NCBI GenBank assembly: GCA_964517115.1
Contig: CAZFBE010000004.1
Coordinates: forward strand, 1-26,904
DNA length: 26,904 nt
Source of the DNA: UBA6624 sp964517115 [NCBI: uncultured bacterium]
GTDB taxonomy: Bacteria > UBP7 > UBA6624
Reading direction: 5' to 3'
Part shown: positions 23,635 through 26,904 of the stretch, one piece after another
How the letters are laid out: each line of letters starts with the position of its first letter
Numbering within the stretch: the stretch's first letter is position 1
Translations under genes and position numbers: made by a program
Notes under the pieces: model-generated
What the model saw: the letters and a program-made list of their open reading frames with translations, nothing else
Databases searched by the model: none
What the model was told of the DNA's origin: nothing

Positions 23635-24285
23635 TTGGAAAAAGTAATTGTTTATATTGATGCTCATAATTTATACAGATCACATATGGATTATGGTGTT
23701 TCTAGAATTGATGTAAAAAAATTGGTTCAGAAAATAATTGGACCAAAAAGAACACTTCTTAGAGCTTATTACTATGTTGCTCTTCCTGATAAAAACCTAG
23801 ACCCTATTGCCTATGAGAGAAAGTCAAAATTCGTAGAGTTTATAAACAGGCAAGAGAGGTTGGAGGTTAAAGTTGGAAAATTGAAACTTGAAACAAAAAA
23901 AGTTCCAAAAGACTTGTTGAATGAAATCAAAAAAGCTTGTGAGGACAAGTCTTTGTCGAAGGAGGCTTTAATAAAACTTGTTAACCTTGAATCTTCTCTA
24001 AGAAGGTTTTTGATAGAGGATGCAACAGAACTGAAGGAGAAGGGTGTTGATGTTCAGATTGCTGTTGACATGATAAAGGATGCAAATAGAAAAATTTCAG
24101 ATATTCAAATACTTGTTTCTGGTGATGCTGATTTTGTACATTTGGTAAGACATTTAAAAGAAGTAGGCCAGGTTGTTGAGGTTGTTTCTTCTAGAAACAA
24201 TATTGCATCCGAGCTTATTAATAATTCTGATTTCCACAAGCTTTTAAACAGGAATGATTTCAAGGGTTTGTCCTTAAAAAGATAA
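23635..24285 (+). CDS. NYN-domain (LabA/PIN-like) protein, putative ribonuclease
   Basis: The 216-residue protein fits the NYN/DUF88 group of PIN-like nucleases. It has the N-terminal VIVYIDAHNLYR with Asp9, a middle aspartate in KGVDVQIAVDM near residues 140-150, and SGDADFVHLVRHLKEVGQVVEVVSS near 163-187. These acidic residues could bind a catalytic metal. A helical insert spans about 80-130. The start is TTG 23635, giving the expected MEKVIVYID beginning; no ATG is available there. It overlaps the downstream permease by one base (TAATG). Target RNA and role are unknown. Confidence 0.85.
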   Translation: MEKVIVYIDAHNLYRSHMDYGVSRIDVKKLVQKIIGPKRTLLRAYYYVALPDKNLDPIAYERKSKFVEFINRQERLEVKVGKLKLETKKVPKDLLNEIKKACEDKSLSKEALIKLVNLESSLRRFLIEDATELKEKGVDVQIAVDMIKDANRKISDIQILVSGDADFVHLVRHLKEVGQVVEVVSSRNNIASELINNSDFHKLLNRNDFKGLSLKR

Positions 24286-26078
24286 TGGATATTTCTATTC
24301 TTCTGGGTCTTTTAGCAATTATTCTTTTGGTTTTTGATGTTTTTGAATACGAGAGGATTGGCGCTGCACTTTGGCTTTTCCTGATTGCCTTTGGCTCTCT
24401 ATCCCCCTCTCAAGGGCTTTCGATAATCGTAGATCCAGCGGTGGTTACTATTTCTGCGCTCTATATTCTTGGCTTCGCAATACAGAAGAGCGGGGCTTTT
24501 AACCTTATTGGAAGATTCTTAGTTGGGAATGAAGGAGAGTCAAAAAAGAAAACAAGGCTTCGTGTAGGTTTCTTCTTTTTTGTAATTGCAATTCTTTCAA
24601 TGTTCCTTAACAATACTGCTGTTGTTATTATTTTGATTCCTGTTGCATTAGAACTTGGAAGACGAAGTGGCATATCTACAAGTAAGTTATTAATACCGAT
24701 ATCTTATGTTGCAATATTAGGAGGGGCAATGACCCTCATAGGGACATCTACAAACCTGCTTGTTGCTCAATCTTATTCTGAACTAATCAAAGAAAATGGT
24801 TTGAATTTCAAGCAAATAGAAATGTTTTCATTTTTCGTTCCTGCTTTTGCAGCTGCTGTTGCTGGGGGTTTATGGCTGACTTTTTTTGGGAGAAAATTGC
24901 TTCCAGACAAGCATATTCGTGAAAATCTGGCTGAGGGGTATGAATTAAATAGTTTCATGGTTGCTTTTCGCATTCAGGAAAATTCAAGCTTGGTGGGGAA
25001 AAATATTGAAAATTCTGGATTCTTGTTTGAAAAAGAAGTTGAATTGATTGAAATACATAGAAAGGACCACCATATGGTTATGAGACGGTTCCTTGGAGAT
25101 ACTTTGTTTGCTGAGGGGGATGAGTTTTTGGTAAGGGTAAGTCCAGATAAATGCGGATATCTTTCGGAAAAGTATGAAATTCAGATGATTGGAGCGGAGG
25201 AAGAGCTTCAGTCTGCAGAAGAAGAGGGTTTAAAGTTAGGGCAGGCATTGGTTGTTCCTGGTTCTCAAATGGCTGGAAGGACAATTGGGGAACTTTCATT
25301 TAGGGATCATTTTGGTCTTGCTGTTTTAAGCATAAGACATGGTTCAAAGCCAGTTAAAGGGTCTTTGCCAAAATACAAGCTCAGAATCGGAGATACACTT
25401 TTGCTTCATGGGACTTCGGCAAGTTTTGAAAAAATAAATGAACCTTATTCTGATCTTGTTTTAGTATCCAAGAACAAATATAATTTTTTTCACAGGAAGC
25501 ATGCAAATATAGCAATATTAGCTTTGCTGGCTTTCGTCTTTCTTGTTTATCAAGGGTTTTCTCTTGAGTTTGTTTCGATTTCAGTTGTCGGTGCTATGCT
25601 TATTTTTAACACTATAAAAATCGAAGAAGCAATCGAAGCTGTTGACCACAAGGTCATTGTCTTGCTTGTCGGTCTTTTGGCTTGGAGTAATGCAATGTAC
25701 GAAAAGGGTGTTTTCCACAATTTAGCTCAAGCCCTTCAAGAACCTCTTCAAAGCATTTCACAAGGCTCTGCCTTGATGTTGGTATATTTGCTCGTTGCTA
25801 TAGCTACAAGCTTTTTGTCAAATGCTGCAACAGCAATAACTTTTGTTCCTTTGGTGTTAACTCTTTGCACATCTGTGGGATGGGACCCTTATCCTTTCAT
25901 GATTGCTGTAGCGATAGCTGCATCAGCATCTTTTGCAACTCCAATTGGATATCAAACAAATACGCTTGTATTTAGTTTAGGACAATATAAGTTTAAAGAT
26001 TTCATAAAGGTGGGAGTCCCTATGACTTTCATAACTGGGGCTGTTGCTTGCTGGACAATTATTTATTATTATTTTTAA
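24285..26078 (+). CDS. SLC13-family anion permease with RCK_C (TrkA-C) domains
   Basis: The 597-residue membrane protein has N-terminal membrane segments (about residues 1-205), a cytoplasmic middle with two RCK_C/TrkA-C domains (roughly 215-300 and 310-385), and a second membrane block (about 405-597). The paired re-entrant motifs of SLC13 transporters are visible as FLNNTAVVIILIP with LIGTSTNLLV near 105-165, and FLSNAATAITFVP near 505-520. Homologues (SAC1/CysZ-like groups) carry sulfate or other divalent anions, usually with Na+. The substrate here is not determinable. The RCK_C domains suggest ligand gating, possibly by nucleotides; c-di-AMP is a speculative candidate because cdaA is present. 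Confidence 0.88.
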   Translation: MDISILLGLLAIILLVFDVFEYERIGAALWLFLIAFGSLSPSQGLSIIVDPAVVTISALYILGFAIQKSGAFNLIGRFLVGNEGESKKKTRLRVGFFFFVIAILSMFLNNTAVVIILIPVALELGRRSGISTSKLLIPISYVAILGGAMTLIGTSTNLLVAQSYSELIKENGLNFKQIEMFSFFVPAFAAAVAGGLWLTFFGRKLLPDKHIRENLAEGYELNSFMVAFRIQENSSLVGKNIENSGFLFEKEVELIEIHRKDHHMVMRRFLGDTLFAEGDEFLVRVSPDKCGYLSEKYEIQMIGAEEELQSAEEEGLKLGQALVVPGSQMAGRTIGELSFRDHFGLAVLSIRHGSKPVKGSLPKYKLRIGDTLLLHGTSASFEKINEPYSDLVLVSKNKYNFFHRKHANIAILALLAFVFLVYQGFSLEFVSISVVGAMLIFNTIKIEEAIEAVDHKVIVLLVGLLAWSNAMYEKGVFHNLAQALQEPLQSISQGSALMLVYLLVAIATSFLSNAATAITFVPLVLTLCTSVGWDPYPFMIAVAIAASASFATPIGYQTNTLVFSLGQYKFKDFIKVGVPMTFITGAVACWTIIYYYF

Positions 26079-26902
26079 TCAATAATTTTCAATTTTCCAA
26101 TTCTGTTGTATTTTTTATTTTTTTCTATTTTTTTTATCAGGAATCTGTGAATTTCACTTATTAGGTTTTGCCAATTTTCTTGTTTTTGATTCTTGATTTG
26201 TGAAAGATAGGGCTTGCCAGATTCACAACTTTCGGCTATCTTTGGGTCAAAAGGTATTTCAGCTAAGAGTTTCAATTCTTCTGCACCAACGAATTTTTTT
26301 AATTCACTTGGAAAAAGCGGTAATATTTTATTTTGGCTTTCGTCAAAATATCCATTCATATTTGCAACAATACCAATTATTTCACATTTCAATTTATCAA
26401 AAGCACCTTTTGATCTCAAGGCATCATTTATAGATGTATTTTGTGGAGTTGTTACAAGAACACTTCCTGAAGGCTTTAGTATGTTTGTTAGGGATATCAA
26501 TGGATCTCCTGTTCCAGGAGGTATATCTGCTACGAGAACGTCAATTTCACCCCATTCAACATCATTAGTTAGTTGCTCTAAAGCCCTATGAACTACAGGG
26601 CCTCTCCATATCAGAGGTTTGCTTTTGTCGACAATGGATCCCATAGATAGTATTTTTATTCCATGCTTTTCATGAGGGATTATTCCTCCTTCGGAACTAG
26701 CCCCAGTTCTTTCTGGAAGATTAAAAAAGTGAGATTGGCTAGGTCCATATATGTCAGCATCAAGAAGGCCAACTTTCAAGCCTTCTTTAGAAAGCCCCAA
26801 GGCAACATTCGCAGAAATCATGGATTTTCCTACGCCTCCTTTTCCGGAACCTATTAATATTGAGCTGTATATTTTGTTTCTTCCAGTTCTTTTTGTCTTC
26901 AT
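26075..26902 (-). CDS. mrp: Mrp/ApbC-type P-loop ATPase, short form lacking CxxC
   Basis: Mrp proteins carry iron-sulfur clusters. The deviant Walker A GSGKGGVGKS is at residues 18-27, LLDADIYGPSQS near 47-57, and DIPPGTGDP is the switch motif further on. The family's C-terminal CxxC, normally after an ENMS-F segment, is absent: the region reads ANMNGYFDESQNK with no cysteine pair. The usual N-terminal MIP18/DUF59 domain is also not present if ATG 26902 is the start; only two bases precede it in the window, so an upstream extension cannot be excluded. The stop shares the TTAA tetranucleotide with the stop of the convergent permease. Confidence 0.86.
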   Translation of the reverse strand: MKTKRTGRNKIYSSILIGSGKGGVGKSMISANVALGLSKEGLKVGLLDADIYGPSQSHFFNLPERTGASSEGGIIPHEKHGIKILSMGSIVDKSKPLIWRGPVVHRALEQLTNDVEWGEIDVLVADIPPGTGDPLISLTNILKPSGSVLVTTPQNTSINDALRSKGAFDKLKCEIIGIVANMNGYFDESQNKILPLFPSELKKFVGAEELKLLAEIPFDPKIAESCESGKPYLSQIKNQKQENWQNLISEIHRFLIKKIEKNKKYNRIGKLKIID

Positions 26903-26904
26903 TA

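Overview
The window is AT-rich bacterial chromosome (G+C looks to be in the mid-30s; I did not count it). It is packed almost solidly with genes. The longest spacer is about 35 bases, so no stretch over 300 bases lacks a gene. I saw no tRNA, rRNA, CRISPR array, transposase or phage gene. About 33 genes are supported, most with recognisable family motifs.

Region 1 (1-6358) is the distal part of the ribosomal-protein superoperon: rplR (end only), rpsE, rplO, secY, adk, infA, rpmJ, rpsM, rpsK, rpoA, rplQ, rplM, rpsI. It has no rpmD (L30) between rpsE and rplO, no map after adk, and no rpsD between rpsK and rpoA. Having adk directly after secY, no L30, no S4, and rplM-rpsI just after rplQ is reminiscent of cyanobacteria. 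Chlamydiae and some other PVC lineages share parts of it. The flanking metabolism and the divergent RpoA do not let me name a phylum; an uncultured, streamlined, possibly marine lineage is an inference.

Region 2 (6383-10685) continues on the same strand with a c-di-AMP cyclase (cdaA), a YbbR-domain protein, holo-ACP synthase (acpS) and two glycosyltransferases, pointing to cell-envelope work. Region 3 (10719-15815) has ammonia-dependent NAD synthetase, an M20 amidohydrolase, a tocopherol-cyclase/CrtC-like lipocalin protein, a halogenase/geranylgeranyl-reductase-like flavoprotein and a membrane acyl desaturase. A convergent BioH-like hydrolase (15807-16526, minus) follows. The last four look like an undescribed lipid or isoprenoid modification cluster.

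Region 4 (16562-21533) is a self-contained glycine cleavage operon, gcvT-gcvH-gcvP plus a lipoate-protein ligase that could charge GcvH. Region 5 (21516-26902) has a minus-strand pair (fumC followed by a multi-pass membrane protein), a divergent plus-strand pair (NYN-domain ribonuclease-like protein and an SLC13/RCK_C permease), and an Mrp-family ATPase on the minus strand at the window edge.

Recurrent structural features are 1- to 18-base overlaps between consecutive genes, overlapping 3' ends in all three convergent pairs, several non-ATG starts, and a shared TAGAAT box in the four short spacers where new plus-strand transcription units probably start. The most interesting points are the 12.7-16.5 kb cluster, the altered RpoA C-terminal domain with loss of rpsD/rpmD, and the Mrp homologue lacking its CxxC.
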